In this document: positions 25,478 to 38,974 of the stretch, piece after piece
Layout: every line of letters starts with the position of its first letter
Position numbering within the stretch: position 1 is the stretch's first letter
Assembly: GCA_030682175.1 (NCBI GenBank)
Contig: JAUXOM010000004.1
Coordinates: forward strand, 1 to 64,000
Length of the DNA stretch: 64,000 nt
Source of the DNA: Rhodocyclaceae bacterium
GTDB taxonomy: Bacteria > Pseudomonadota > Gammaproteobacteria > Burkholderiales > Rhodocyclaceae
Reading direction: 5' to 3'
Notes under the pieces: generated by a model
What the model saw: the letters and a program-made list of their open reading frames with translations, nothing else
Told to the model about the DNA's origin: nothing
Databases searched by the model: none
Position numbers and translations under genes: made by a program

Positions 25478-26446
25478 TCAATGCCGTCGCGTAATCGCGA
25501 ACGCCGATAATTGTATCAGAGCCTCCCGATAATTGGTGTCAGGCAATGCGATCAATGCCTGCTTGGCCCGATCAGCTTCGGCCTGCGCCACATCCATGGC
25601 AGTGCCGAGCGCTCCGGTTGCCTGCACCGCCTTGATAATTTCCGGAAAAGCCTCGCGCCCGCCCTGCTCCAGTGCATTTCTTACCAGTTCCGCCTGGGCC
25701 GGCTCGCCGTTCCTCATCACATGGATCAGCGGCAGGGTCGGCTTGCCTTCGGCCAGGTCGTCGCCGAGGTGCTTGCCAATCTCGCCTTCTTCGCCCGAGT
25801 AATCCAGCACATCATCGACAATCTGGAAAGCCGTTCCCAGATGCATTCCATAATCGGCCAGGCCCGCCTCGATTTCCGGAGAAGACTGGCCAAGAATGGC
25901 GCCCAGGCGAGCCGCCGCCTCGAACAATTTGGCGGTCTTGTAGCGCACCACACGCAAATAATCCTCGACATCGATATCCGCATTGTGACAATTCATCAAT
26001 TGCAGGACTTCGCCTTCGGCAATGATGTTGGTCGCGTCGGCCAACACCTGCATGACGCGCATGTTGCCTACCCCGACCATCATCTGGAAGGCGCGCGAAT
26101 ACAGGAAGTCGCCCACCAGCACGCTGGCCGCGTTGCCGAATTCGGTGTTGGCGGTATCCCGGCCGCGGCGCAGCGACGACTCATCGACGACGTCGTCGTG
26201 CAACAACGTGGCGGTGTGAATGAATTCGACCACGGCCGCCAGTTCAAGGTGCTGGCGGCCCGGGTAAGCCACCGCACCGGACGACAGCAGCAGCAGTGCC
26301 GGGCGCATGCGCTTGCCGCCGCCCGCGATGATGTATTCGGCAACCTGCCGGACCAGGGGGACATCGGAATATAAACGCTCACGAATGACGGCATCCACGG
26401 CCTGCATGTCGCTGGCGATCAGGGAATATATGGCGGAGAGGTTCAC
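25478..26446 (-). CDS. ispB: Octaprenyl (polyprenyl) diphosphate synthase
   Basis: 322 residues, trans-prenyltransferase family. The two Asp-rich motifs are LLHDDVVDESSLRRG (about residue 83) and FQIVDDVLDYSG (about 210), with GGGKRMRPALLLL before the first. It makes the ubiquinone side-chain precursor. GTG start. Divergent from rplU-rpmA, the usual arrangement in proteobacteria. Confidence 0.95.
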   Translation of the reverse strand: MNLSAIYSLIASDMQAVDAVIRERLYSDVPLVRQVAEYIIAGGGKRMRPALLLLSSGAVAYPGRQHLELAAVVEFIHTATLLHDDVVDESSLRRGRDTANTEFGNAASVLVGDFLYSRAFQMMVGVGNMRVMQVLADATNIIAEGEVLQLMNCHNADIDVEDYLRVVRYKTAKLFEAAARLGAILGQSSPEIEAGLADYGMHLGTAFQIVDDVLDYSGEEGEIGKHLGDDLAEGKPTLPLIHVMRNGEPAQAELVRNALEQGGREAFPEIIKAVQATGALGTAMDVAQAEADRAKQALIALPDTNYREALIQLSAFAITRRH

Positions 26447-26518
26447 GGCGACACTTCTGGAAATGGGGGAGTGATGGTAGGCACCAGGCCAGCTTACGTC
26501 AATGAATAAACAAGCTTA

Positions 26519-26547
26519 TTGACCTGCGAGGGCTGGGCCATTATCAT
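26519..26547 (+). promoter_or_regulatory. Sigma-70 promoter of rplU-rpmA
   Basis: TTGACC, 17-nt spacer, TATCAT, ending 35 bp before the rplU start codon. Confidence 0.7.
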
Positions 26548-26581
26548 AGCGGGTTCTTTAGTACTATTTCTGGAGTCCAAC

Positions 26582-26893
26582 ATGTATGCGGTCATAAAAA
26601 CCGGCGGCAAGCAATATCGCGTTATCGCTGGCGAAAAAATCAAAGTAGAACAGATACCGGCAGATGTGGGCACTGAAATTTCCCTGGATCAAGTGTTGAT
26701 GGTTGGCGCTGGCGATACCGTGAAAATCGGTACCCCCATGCTGTCCGGCGTGTCGATCACTGCCAAGGTCATTTCACAAGGCCGCCATCCCAAGATCAAA
26801 ATTTTCAAGATGCGGCGGCGCAAGCATTTTCAGAAACATCAAGGACACCGGCAGAACTATACCGAACTTGAAATCGGCGCAATCAGCATCTAA
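26582..26893 (+). CDS. rplU: 50S ribosomal protein L21
   Basis: 103 residues, full length: [14 protein letters not shown] start and the conserved [16 protein letters not shown] block that contacts 23S rRNA. GGAG precedes the ATG; a longer frame begins upstream inside the promoter and is not used. Followed by rpmA, as in most bacteria. Confidence 0.98.
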   Translation: MYAVIKTGGKQYRVIAGEKIKVEQIPADVGTEISLDQVLMVGAGDTVKIGTPMLSGVSITAKVISQGRHPKIKIFKMRRRKHFQKHQGHRQNYTELEIGAISI

Positions 26894-26924
26894 CCCACGC
26901 CTGATTCCAGATTAGGAGCTCACA

Positions 26925-27185
26925 ATGGCACATAAAAAAGCAGGCGGCAGTTCACGCAACGGTCGCGACTCAGAATCAAAACGTCTAGGCGTCAAGCGTT
27001 ACGGCGGGCAACTTATTCCGGCTGGCAACATCATCGTGCGCCAGCGCGGTACACAGTTTCACCCGGGCGACAACGTCGGCATTGGCAAGGACCATACACT
27101 GTTCGCGAAAATCACCGGGACCGTGCAATTCCAGGTCAAGGGTGCTGCGCAGCGGAGATATGTCAGTATCGTCCCCGTTACCTGA
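26925..27185 (+). CDS. rpmA: 50S ribosomal protein L27
   Basis: 86 residues, starts [20 protein letters not shown], the conserved N-terminus that reaches the peptidyl-transferase centre. AGGAG precedes the ATG. Second gene after rplU, with a terminator between it and obg. Confidence 0.98.
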   Translation: MAHKKAGGSSRNGRDSESKRLGVKRYGGQLIPAGNIIVRQRGTQFHPGDNVGIGKDHTLFAKITGTVQFQVKGAAQRRYVSIVPVT

Positions 27186-27203
27186 GTTCGGCTGACTGGA
27201 TAA

Positions 27204-29394
<2,191 letters not shown>

Positions 29395-29430
29395 CCGGCT
29401 GTCGCAGTCCCCGCGCGGGCCGGATTTGCC

Positions 29431-31404
<1,974 letters not shown>

Positions 31405-31514
31405 TTACAGAGGGCCGGCGATTCTCCTGATGGACATTGCCCCCCTGCCACTACGGCTAAAGTGCATGAGAAACCTGCCGTAAATCCGCAGACGTAAGGA
31501 AAAAAGGGAATTCC

Positions 31515-33053
31515 ATGTCTGCAAGAGACCACATGAACGTTGTAGTCCTGGCGCTTGCGCTGCTGCCTGGCCCGACTCTGGCCGCACCCGCGCAGTGGCA
31601 GGCTGTGGCAACCACTGCAGGCAGTACTGTGGAAATCGACAAGAGCCGCATCAGTCGGCTGTCTGGTGGCAAAACCGCCGCCTGGACCCGCCTGACGCTC
31701 GACCATCCGGTGCTGGATTTCGAGAACCAGATTCGCTACACCACCGTGCAGGCACTCAACCACTACGACTGTGCCGCAGGCAGTTTTATCACGCAACAAC
31801 GGGTGTACCTGCTCGAAAATCGGGCGCAGATAACCGAGAAGGTGGCCGACAAACGCCAGATCAAGGCCAAGCCAGACAGTTTTGATGCTCGCCTGATGGA
31901 TGAAGTATGCAAACCGCGCAACCTTGGCGAGATGCAGCAGGCGGCAGCGCGCGCCGCCCGGCAGGCCGCGGCCGCCAATGCAGACGCGCCGCGCGCCATG
32001 CATGCCGAAATGGTCAGTGTCGCCGATGCCGCTCCAGCGCGGCGCAGCATGCAGGTGGCCGACAAGCCACGCCTGTTTGAACTGCCGGTGATCGACAAAT
32101 CCAAGGCCGAAGATCCACTCAAAGGAAGCAATGCGGCGCCGGCACCTGCTCCGGCACCCGCGCCCGCGGCAAAACCGGCCGCCCCCCCGCCGGCAGCGAA
32201 GGCAGTGCCGCCGCCGCCGGTTGTGCGTTCCTCCCCCAGAAAGGCCGAGCCGGCGCCCGTGCAGGAACTGACCCGCCAGCAGCGCGAACTGCAAATGGCG
32301 ACTTCCGGCCCACGCAAGGCGGCGCCCAGGAAACCACCGCCCGAAGAACCGGCGCCGCCGGCGCAATCCTTTGAAAATGTGCGCTGGGGATATGCCGGTC
32401 TGGGCGCACCCGAAAATTGGGCGAAACTGCATCCCAGTTACGCCGCCTGCGGCACGGGCAAGCGGCAGTCGCCGATCGACATTCGCGGCGGCATCAAGGT
32501 CGATCTCGAACCGATCCGCTTCGACTACCGCAACACCCTGTTCCGCATTACCGATACTGGCCACACCATTCAGGTCGATGTTGCCGAAGGCAGCACGATC
32601 ACCGTGACCGGTCGCGTCTATCGACTGCAGGGCTTCGAGTTTCATCATCCCGCCGAAGTGCGCATCAACGGCAAGCCCTTCGACATGGCGTTGCACCTGA
32701 TCCACAAGGATTACGACAACAACATGGTGATCATCGCCGTGCTGCTGGAAAGGGGTGACGAGAATCCGCTCATCCAGGCTTTGTGGAACCACATGCCCCT
32801 TGAAGTCGGCATGGACGTTACCCCACCCGATGTCGCCATCGACCTGGCCAAGCTGCTGCCGGTCGGGCGCGAGTACTACACGCACATGGGTTCGCTGACG
32901 ACACCGCCCTGCACCGAAAACGTGATGTGGATGGTATTCAAGGAACCGCTGCGGATTTCACCCGAACAGATTGCCATCTTTGCCCGGCTCTACCCCAACA
33001 ATGCCCGGCCGCTGCAGCCGGTGAACGATCGCCTGATCAAGGAATCGCGGTAA
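31515..33053 (+). CDS. Alpha-carbonic-anhydrase-like protein with adhesin-E-like N-terminal domain
   Basis: 512 residues. A signal peptide (to about residue 27, LPGPTLAAPA) is followed by a surface-adhesin-E-like domain (30-150), an Ala-rich helical stretch, a Pro/Ala linker (about 205-285) and an alpha-type carbonic anhydrase domain (295-505: RQSPIDIRGG, GSLTTPPCTENVMW). Of the three zinc His, the first of the usual FHFH pair is Glu375 (FEFHHPAE); His377 and His394 (ALHLIH) remain. It may therefore be a weak or altered enzyme or a binding protein. Exported to the periplasm. Its end overlaps the convergent mutY end by 17 bp. Confidence 0.85.
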   Translation: MSARDHMNVVVLALALLPGPTLAAPAQWQAVATTAGSTVEIDKSRISRLSGGKTAAWTRLTLDHPVLDFENQIRYTTVQALNHYDCAAGSFITQQRVYLLENRAQITEKVADKRQIKAKPDSFDARLMDEVCKPRNLGEMQQAAARAARQAAAANADAPRAMHAEMVSVADAAPARRSMQVADKPRLFELPVIDKSKAEDPLKGSNAAPAPAPAPAPAAKPAAPPPAAKAVPPPPVVRSSPRKAEPAPVQELTRQQRELQMATSGPRKAAPRKPPPEEPAPPAQSFENVRWGYAGLGAPENWAKLHPSYAACGTGKRQSPIDIRGGIKVDLEPIRFDYRNTLFRITDTGHTIQVDVAEGSTITVTGRVYRLQGFEFHHPAEVRINGKPFDMALHLIHKDYDNNMVIIAVLLERGDENPLIQALWNHMPLEVGMDVTPPDVAIDLAKLLPVGREYYTHMGSLTTPPCTENVMWMVFKEPLRISPEQIAIFARLYPNNARPLQPVNDRLIKESR

Positions 33054-34068
33054 GGATGGCGCGGATCGGCGCAGGCAGGGCTGTCTGCGCCAGTTCGTCC
33101 ATTCTGACCCAGCGCAATGCCGGTTCTGCCAACCGTGGCTGATATTTCGCCACGCAATGCAGTGGCTGGATGCGCAGCCGAAAATGTGTGAAGGCATGGG
33201 TAAAAGTCGGCGCTGGCGCGACGGCGCTCACGCTCACACCCAGTTGTCGCTCGCAATAATCGACCACTGCAACGCCTTCAGGCAGTTCTGGCAGCGACAG
33301 CAAGCCGCCCCAGATACCGGCCGGCGGACGGATTTCCAGCAGGACAGAATTATCCGCGCGCAATATCAGCAGGCTTGCCGCGCGTTCCGGCACGGTTTTT
33401 CTGGGGCGGGGTGTCGGCAACTCGGCGACGCGGTTTTCACGACGGGCGACACACCCGCCAGCAACCGGACAAACCATGCAGCGTGGCTGCCGACGCGTAC
33501 AGACCGTTGCTCCCATGTCCATCTGCGCCTGGATGTAGACGGCCACCCGCTGGCTGGGCAGCAGTTTGGCGGCGTCCTGCCAGAGCCGACTTTCCACGGC
33601 CGACGCGCCGGGAAAACCGGCGATGCCGAGATAGCGGCACAGCAGCCGTTTCACATTGCCATCCAGTATCGGTTCGCGGGCAGCAAAACAGAACACGGCT
33701 ATCGCGTTGGCCGTCGACCGGCCAATGCCCGGCAGGCGGGCCAGCGCCGCCGGGTCGCGCGGAAAGCGTCCCCCATGTTGCAACATCAGGGTGCGGGCGC
33801 AAGCGTGCAGATTGCGGGCGCGGGCGTAATAGCCCAGGCCGCTCCACAGCGCCATGACCTCTTCGACGGGCGCCGCGGCGAGTGCCGCAAGATCGGGCAA
33901 GCGTTCGAGAAAACGCGTGTAGTAGCCGATCACCGTGACTACCTGCGTTTGCTGCAACATGATTTCCGACAGCCAGATCCGATAGGGATCGGTGGTTCCC
34001 AGCCAGGGCAGGTCATGACGCCCGTGGCTTGCTTGCCAGTCGATCAGGCGTTGCGCGAAAGTGGGCAT
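33037..34068 (-). CDS. mutY: A/G-specific adenine glycosylase
   Basis: 343 residues. An HhH-GPD domain has the catalytic Glu in WLSEIMLQQTQV and Asp in ILDGNVKR, and the Fe4S4 ligands CTRRQPRCMVCPVAGGC follow. A C-terminal NUDIX-like 8-oxoG recognition domain has GIWGGLLSLPE. It removes A mispaired with 8-oxoG. The C-domain loop AVAPAPTFTHAFTHF includes a copy of the dispersed element immediately before the conserved THFRL block. Confidence 0.95.
   Translation of the reverse strand: MPTFAQRLIDWQASHGRHDLPWLGTTDPYRIWLSEIMLQQTQVVTVIGYYTRFLERLPDLAALAAAPVEEVMALWSGLGYYARARNLHACARTLMLQHGGRFPRDPAALARLPGIGRSTANAIAVFCFAAREPILDGNVKRLLCRYLGIAGFPGASAVESRLWQDAAKLLPSQRVAVYIQAQMDMGATVCTRRQPRCMVCPVAGGCVARRENRVAELPTPRPRKTVPERAASLLILRADNSVLLEIRPPAGIWGGLLSLPELPEGVAVVDYCERQLGVSVSAVAPAPTFTHAFTHFRLRIQPLHCVAKYQPRLAEPALRWVRMDELAQTALPAPIRAILTAIP
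33202..33226 (+). repeat. Dispersed element, short form, inside mutY
   Basis: AAAAGTCGGCGCTGGCGCGA then CGGC; read on the coding (minus) strand as AVAPAPTF. Confidence 0.75.
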
Positions 34069-34075
34069 GGGGAGG

Positions 34076-34149
34076 TGGAGCGGGTGAAGGGAGTCGAACC
34101 CTCTTCATCAGCTTGGGAAGCTGAGGTAATGCCGTTATACGACACCCGC
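34076..34149 (-). tRNA. tRNA-Gly (anticodon CCC)
   Basis: 74 nt with encoded CCA. Acceptor GCGGGTG pairs with CACCCGC, the T-arm is GGGTTCGACTCCC, and the anticodon loop TTCCCAA gives CCC. Seven bases upstream of mutY on the same strand. Confidence 0.95.
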
Positions 34150-34227
34150 GTCATTGCGATTTTCCGCCATTCTAGCGATACTTGAGGGCGGCGGGCAATG
34201 TATGCATAAGGATAGAACAGGGCAACC

Positions 34228-36252
34228 ATGAGCGAAAATGGAGGGGGCAAGACAGCACAACAGGCGCCGGACGATGGCACCGGGCTGCCGGCTGCCACGC
34301 CACTGCCGAGTGCCGTGGGGGAGATGGCCGACCTCAAGGAAGGCGAAGTACTGCTGCCGGCCTTCATCGAACGGGGTGCAACTGGTTTGTTTGTCGACCC
34401 GCTGGTGCCAGGGGAGCAGGATTTCCTGACCTTCGTCGAGCGGGTGACCGTCGCCGCAGCGCGCTTTGTCGATCTCGACTACGCGGTCTTCCAGGCATTG
34501 TTGTATGGCCCGGAGGATATGAAAAGCGGCCCGGTCAGGCTGGCTGCCGCCATCGTGCCCTTCCCGCCGGAACGGCGGGCGCTGTATCAGGCAGTGAAGA
34601 TTTCCCCCGACAAAAGCAAGGCCGAATACCTGTTCGCGCCGGTGGAGATCGAGGTCGAGGAAAAGGTGCCCTTGTTCGGCCCGCCGGCGGAGGACGGCAG
34701 CGTCGAAGTGATTGGTGAAGAAACCAGGAAACGCCGCGTGCCGACCCGGCTGGATTTCGATGAATTCATCGCCGCGATGTGGGACAAGGGGGTGCGCTAC
34801 GGCATTGCCGAGAAGGATGTACGCGAGGCGATTCAAGCCAGCCAGCCGACTCGGCTGGTGATTGCCCATGCACTGCAGCCCACCCTCGGGCAGGACGCCG
34901 GCATCGAGGAGAAAACCACTGCGCTGCATCGTGACAACGCACCGATGATCCTGCCGAATGGCCGCATGGACCTGCGTCATTTCAAGAACCGCTTCCCGCA
35001 AATCACCGCCGATGTCCGGCTGCTGAAGAAGATTCCGCGCTGGCTGGGCAAGTCCGGCCGCAGTGTGACGGGTGCGCTGCTGGAACCGGCAATTCCCAAG
35101 GACTTCGACCTGGCGGCCCAGGCGGGCCCGGGCACCCGCGTCGAGCGCTGTGCCGAAGGCGAATTCATTGTTTCGGCAATGGACGGCTTCCTCGCCATCG
35201 ACAAGCAGAACCACCTGATCTCGGTGACCGAAAAAATCGTCAGCCACGAAGGCGTCAGCATGCGCACCACCGGCGATGTATCGCTGGCCGGTGACGAATT
35301 CGAGGAGCATGGCGAGGTCCAGGAACGGCGCAGCGTCGAAGGTCGCCACATGACTTTCTTCTCCGATGTGTACGGAAACATCATCTCCCATGGCGGTCGG
35401 GTGCTGCTCAAGTCCTGCCTGGCCGGCGGTCATGTCGACAGTCCGGGTGGCAGCATCACGGTCGAAGGGCGTGCTTCGCGGGCGGTGCTGGAGGCGCGCG
35501 GCGGCGACATCCATGTCGAATTCGCCGAGAGCAGCAAGATTGTCGGCAGCCGCGTGACGGTCAAGCATGCCATCAATTGCGACATTCTGGGCGAGGATGT
35601 GAATATCGGTTTATCGGAAGGATGCGCGATTGCCGGGAAACAGATCAGGATCGCCAAGTGCGGCGCGAAGAAGGATATTGAAACCATCGTTGCCCTGCTG
35701 GTCCCGGATTTCACCCGTCACGAACAAGAAGTCGCCGAGCTTGAAGAGGCGCGCCGGCAGTCCGAAAAGCTCATTGCCACCAACAGCGAAAAACTGGCGC
35801 AGCTGCTGTTGAGTGATGCCGGCTTCAAGCAATACATGGCGCTCGCCCTGACGATTGCCAAAGGCGGCGCAAAACTGTCGGCCACGCAGGAAGCCAGCTG
35901 GCGTTCGACGCAGGCGAGCTATGCGCAACAGATGCGCAACTGGCAGGCAATCCAGGACGAACGCGAGAAGGCACAGCAAAAACTCGACCAGCTGCTTGCC
36001 GAGCTGGCGGCGCTGGCCGAGCGGAAAGTGCAGGCCGGTAGCGGAATCTCCTGCACCATCGACGAGATCCGCGGTGACACGCTGGTGCGGCGCATGGCAT
36101 TTCAGCCGGATCAACCCGTGGTCAGCGGGGTACAGGCCCAGCAACTGGCTTCCCACCTGCGCGAATATGGCATGAGCAACGACCGGCTGTTCTGGGCTCC
36201 GGCAGGCACATTTTCGTGGCGCTTTGGCGACGCCATTCCGGATGAGGGCTGA
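34228..36252 (+). CDS. FapA-family (DUF342) protein
   Basis: 674 residues. The middle (about 225-460) is the FapA/DUF342 beta-helix-like region with regular turns (VSLAGDEFEEHGEVQERR, GGSITVEG, VTVKHAINCDILGEDVNIG). A coiled-coil stretch follows (about 495-610, EVAELEEARRQSEKL). FapA proteins are polymerisation-like cytoplasmic proteins linked to flagellar or pilus assembly in some bacteria; the role here is not known and no motility gene adjoins it. Single gene with its own ribosome site. Confidence 0.75.
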   Translation: MSENGGGKTAQQAPDDGTGLPAATPLPSAVGEMADLKEGEVLLPAFIERGATGLFVDPLVPGEQDFLTFVERVTVAAARFVDLDYAVFQALLYGPEDMKSGPVRLAAAIVPFPPERRALYQAVKISPDKSKAEYLFAPVEIEVEEKVPLFGPPAEDGSVEVIGEETRKRRVPTRLDFDEFIAAMWDKGVRYGIAEKDVREAIQASQPTRLVIAHALQPTLGQDAGIEEKTTALHRDNAPMILPNGRMDLRHFKNRFPQITADVRLLKKIPRWLGKSGRSVTGALLEPAIPKDFDLAAQAGPGTRVERCAEGEFIVSAMDGFLAIDKQNHLISVTEKIVSHEGVSMRTTGDVSLAGDEFEEHGEVQERRSVEGRHMTFFSDVYGNIISHGGRVLLKSCLAGGHVDSPGGSITVEGRASRAVLEARGGDIHVEFAESSKIVGSRVTVKHAINCDILGEDVNIGLSEGCAIAGKQIRIAKCGAKKDIETIVALLVPDFTRHEQEVAELEEARRQSEKLIATNSEKLAQLLLSDAGFKQYMALALTIAKGGAKLSATQEASWRSTQASYAQQMRNWQAIQDEREKAQQKLDQLLAELAALAERKVQAGSGISCTIDEIRGDTLVRRMAFQPDQPVVSGVQAQQLASHLREYGMSNDRLFWAPAGTFSWRFGDAIPDEG

Positions 36253-36276
36253 CGGCCTGCGTGGTACCATCGATCC

Positions 36277-36480
36277 ATGTTTGAAATCTCCATCAACGGC
36301 ACACCAAGACAAGTCCCCGCGCCCCTGAGCGTTGCCGCCTTGCTGGAAAGTGAAGGCCTGCTCGGCAAGCGTCTGGCCGTCGAAAAAAACGGTGAAATCG
36401 TACCCAAAAGCCAGCACGCCAGCGCCCTGGTGGCCGCCGGAGACCGGCTTGAAATAGTCGTCGCCGTCGGCGGCGGCTGA
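36277..36480 (+). CDS. thiS: Sulfur carrier protein ThiS
   Basis: 67 residues, ubiquitin-like fold, ends in the required Gly-Gly (VVAVGGG). The terminal thiocarboxylate donates sulfur to the thiazole ring made by ThiG. Directly precedes thiG. Confidence 0.95.
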   Translation: MFEISINGTPRQVPAPLSVAALLESEGLLGKRLAVEKNGEIVPKSQHASALVAAGDRLEIVVAVGGG

Positions 36481-36501
36481 AACTTTTGACAAGGCACTTT
36501 C

Positions 36502-37299
36502 ATGACGCAAGTTCTGCTCACTCCGCTCACCATTGCCGGCACGGCATATTCCTCCCGCCTGCTGGTCGGTACCGGCAAATACAAGGATTTCGACGAGACC
36601 CGTCGCGCTGTCGAAGCCAGCGGCGCGGAGATCGTCACCGTGGCCATCCGCCGCACCAACATCGGCCAGGAACCCGGCCAGCCGTCCTTGCTGGATGCCT
36701 TGCCGCCCGACCGCTACACCTATCTGCCCAACACTGCCGGCTGCTATTCCGCCGATGAGGCCGTGCGCACCCTGCGGCTGGCGCGGGAACTGCTGGATGG
36801 CCACAGCCTGGTGAAGCTCGAAGTGCTGGGCGACCCGCAAACCCTGTTTCCCAACATGCCGGAAACCCTCAAGGCGGCGGAGACGCTGGTCAAGGATGGC
36901 TTTCAGGTCATGGTGTATTGCTCGGACGACCCGATTCAGGCGAAATTGCTGGAAAGCATTGGCTGCGTTGCGGTGATGCCGCTCGCATCGCTGATCGGTT
37001 CGGGACTCGGCATCCTGAATCCCTGGAACCTCAAACTCATCATCGATGCCGCCAAGGTGCCGGTGCTGGTCGACGCCGGCGTCGGCACCGCCTCGGATGC
37101 CGCCATCGCCATGGAGCTCGGCTGCGACGGCGTGCTGATGAACACGGCGATTGCCGGTGCGCAAAACCCGGTGCTGATGGCCGGCGCCATGAAGAAGGCC
37201 GTCGAAGCCGGTCGCGAAGCCTTTCTTGCCGGGCGCATGCCGAAAAAGCTCTACAGCGCCAGCCCGAGTTCGCCGACCGGCGGCCTGATCGGTTCTTGA
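36502..37299 (+). CDS. thiG: Thiazole synthase
   Basis: 265 residues, TIM-barrel ThiG. Visible are [10 protein letters not shown], the Schiff-base Lys region [10 protein letters not shown], and [16 protein letters not shown]. It forms the thiazole phosphate of thiamine with ThiS. Together with thiC elsewhere in the window this supports de novo thiamine synthesis. The next gene starts 9 bp after its stop. Confidence 0.96.
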   Translation: MTQVLLTPLTIAGTAYSSRLLVGTGKYKDFDETRRAVEASGAEIVTVAIRRTNIGQEPGQPSLLDALPPDRYTYLPNTAGCYSADEAVRTLRLARELLDGHSLVKLEVLGDPQTLFPNMPETLKAAETLVKDGFQVMVYCSDDPIQAKLLESIGCVAVMPLASLIGSGLGILNPWNLKLIIDAAKVPVLVDAGVGTASDAAIAMELGCDGVLMNTAIAGAQNPVLMAGAMKKAVEAGREAFLAGRMPKKLYSASPSSPTGGLIGS

Positions 37300-37307
37300 G
37301 CTGCGCG

Positions 37308-37832
37308 ATGCGGCGGGCCGCGCTCGGCTGCGCCTTGCTGATGGCGCTTGTCATGCCGGTCCGGGCTGAAGAGCAAGTCGGCCCTGATGGGACGGCACCA
37401 GCCGCGCCATTCAGCAAGGCGGCCCCATCCGAATATGCCTTCGATAAACCCGAGGTGTTGACTGCGCAACTGCTTTGGGGTGTCGCACATGGCGTGCGTC
37501 TGCTCGCCCTGGCCTGCGCCGAAAATGGCAAACATGCGGCCGCCGAGGCCTGGGTCGACTGGCGTGAACGCGAAGAGGCGCAGATCATGGCGGCCGGACG
37601 CTTGCTGGGGCGCCACTATTTTGGTGTTGAATATCTGTCGCCCGGGGTTATTTCCGGTGCACTCGGTCTCAAGCCGGCGCTGGACTTGTCCCCGGAGGTG
37701 CTCGGCCCGGCTTGCGATACGCTGCCCAAGGCTCTGGCGCAAGCACGCTACGACCTCGGCCGTTTTCAAGCCAAGACCCTGGAAATACTGCAGCGCGGGG
37801 GCAAACCCGATTCTTTGGAGATATTGAAGTGA
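37308..37832 (+). CDS. Exported hypothetical protein between thiG and trmB
   Basis: 174 residues, family not recognised. A clear signal peptide ([22 protein letters not shown]) predicts periplasmic export. The rest is helical, with a conserved-looking [20 protein letters not shown]. The segment right after the signal, [14 protein letters not shown], matches the dispersed element. The stop overlaps the trmB GTG start (GTGA), so the two are translationally coupled. Confidence 0.7.
   Translation: MRRAALGCALLMALVMPVRAEEQVGPDGTAPAAPFSKAAPSEYAFDKPEVLTAQLLWGVAHGVRLLALACAENGKHAAAEAWVDWREREEAQIMAAGRLLGRHYFGVEYLSPGVISGALGLKPALDLSPEVLGPACDTLPKALAQARYDLGRFQAKTLEILQRGGKPDSLEILK
37375..37399 (+). repeat. 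Dispersed element, diverged short form, in the exported hypothetical gene
   Basis: CAAGTCGGCCCTGATGGGAC then GGC; in frame as QVGPDGTAP just after the signal peptide. Confidence 0.55.
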
Positions 37833-38515
37833 CCCTGCCGCCGGAACAGCGTGACCACATCCGCAGCTTTGTGCTGCGCCAGGGACGGGTATCGAGCGCC
37901 CAGTTGCGTTATCACGCGGAAGGCATGCCGCGCTACGGTTTGCCTTACGCGGCGGCCCCGCTCGATCTGGCCAGCGTGTTTGGCCGTGCCGCGCCAAAGA
38001 TTCTCGAAATCGGCTGCGGCATGGGCGAGACCACGGCGCAGATCGCCGCCGCCCATCCGGAAAACGACTACCTCGGCATCGAGGTGCATACGCCGGGCGT
38101 CGGCAGCCTGCTGAAGGAAATCGCCACGCGCGAGCTCGGCAACCTGCGCATCATCCAGCACGATGCCGTCGAAGTGCTGCGCGACATGATCCTGCCGGGC
38201 ACCCTTGCCGGCATGCACATTTACTTTCCCGACCCCTGGCCGAAAAAACGCCAACAAAAGCGGCGCCTGATCCAGCCGCCGTTTGACGCCCTGCTGGCCT
38301 CGCGCCTCGCGCCCGGCGGCTATCTGCATTGCGCCACCGACTGGGAAGAATATGCAGAGCAGATGCTCGCGGTGCTGCGTGCCGAGCCGCTGCTCGAAAA
38401 CACCGCAACCGATTTCGCACTTCGTCCGGTGTGGCGGCCGCAGACCAAGTTCGAGACGCGCGGGCTGCGCTTGGGGCATGGCGTGTGGGACGTGCTATTC
38501 CAGCGCAAGCAATAA
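37829..38515 (+). CDS. trmB: tRNA (guanine-N7-)-methyltransferase
   Basis: 228 residues. SAM-binding motif [17 protein letters not shown], family signature [16 protein letters not shown], and conserved C-terminal [12 protein letters not shown]. Methylates G46 of tRNAs. GTG start supported by GGAG 8 nt upstream and overlap with the previous stop; the longer frame is a shadow. Confidence 0.94.
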   Translation: MTLPPEQRDHIRSFVLRQGRVSSAQLRYHAEGMPRYGLPYAAAPLDLASVFGRAAPKILEIGCGMGETTAQIAAAHPENDYLGIEVHTPGVGSLLKEIATRELGNLRIIQHDAVEVLRDMILPGTLAGMHIYFPDPWPKKRQQKRRLIQPPFDALLASRLAPGGYLHCATDWEEYAEQMLAVLRAEPLLENTATDFALRPVWRPQTKFETRGLRLGHGVWDVLFQRKQ

Positions 38516-38827
38516 GTGCAAATCATCACGCTGCATGCCGCCGCACCGGAAAAACCGGTTTGCGGTGCCCCCTGCAATGGCTGCGGCGCCTGCTGTGCCG
38601 CCGCGCCATGTCCGGTCAGCCGCCTGTTCCTCGGCCATCGGGGCGGCAGTTGCCCGGCGCTGAGCTGGCGCACGAATGACCAGCGCTACGTCTGTGGCAT
38701 GGTGATAGATCCGGCCCGCCATCTGCGCTGGTTGCCGCGCCGCCTCGCGCCATTCGGCAGCCGCGCCTTCCGGCGCTGGATAGCCGCCGGCACGGGTTGC
38801 GATTTTGCCGCCGAAATCAGCGAATAA
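38516..38827 (+). CDS. Cysteine-cluster protein (YkgJ-like)
   Basis: 103 residues starting with GTG directly after the trmB stop. The N-terminal Cys cluster CNGCGACCAAAPCPV and later Cys residues (GGSCPALSW, RYVCGMV) resemble the YkgJ/CxxCxxCC metal or Fe-S binding family. Function unknown; co-transcription with trmB is likely from spacing. Confidence 0.65.
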   Translation: MQIITLHAAAPEKPVCGAPCNGCGACCAAAPCPVSRLFLGHRGGSCPALSWRTNDQRYVCGMVIDPARHLRWLPRRLAPFGSRAFRRWIAAGTGCDFAAEISE

Positions 38828-38967
38828 GCCCCGCCCCTTTACCCCCTCGCGGGGGTTCCAAACGGCTCGCTACGCTCGGTTATTACGGAGCGCACGGGTT
38901 CGTGGGCAGTGCGGTTTGCGCCTGGCGGCGCGTGCCGCGTTTGCTTGGGGCGGCCCGGCGCAAACGC
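38828..38967 (+). repeat. Composite intergenic repeat with hairpin
   Basis: Block CCCCGCCCCTTTACCCCCTC..GCTCGCTACGCTCG.. followed by GGCGGCGCGTGCCGC and a hairpin (38937-38967) with arms GCGTTTGC/GCAAACGC pairing perfectly around TTGGGGCGGCCCGGC. Relative of the block at 18703-18852. It ends eight bases before the hemW stop codon. Confidence 0.75.
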
Positions 38968-38974
38968 TGGCGTG

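Noticed and set aside
36253-36276. TPP riboswitch before thiS
   Set aside because: The gap to the upstream gene is only 24 bp, too short for the aptamer.
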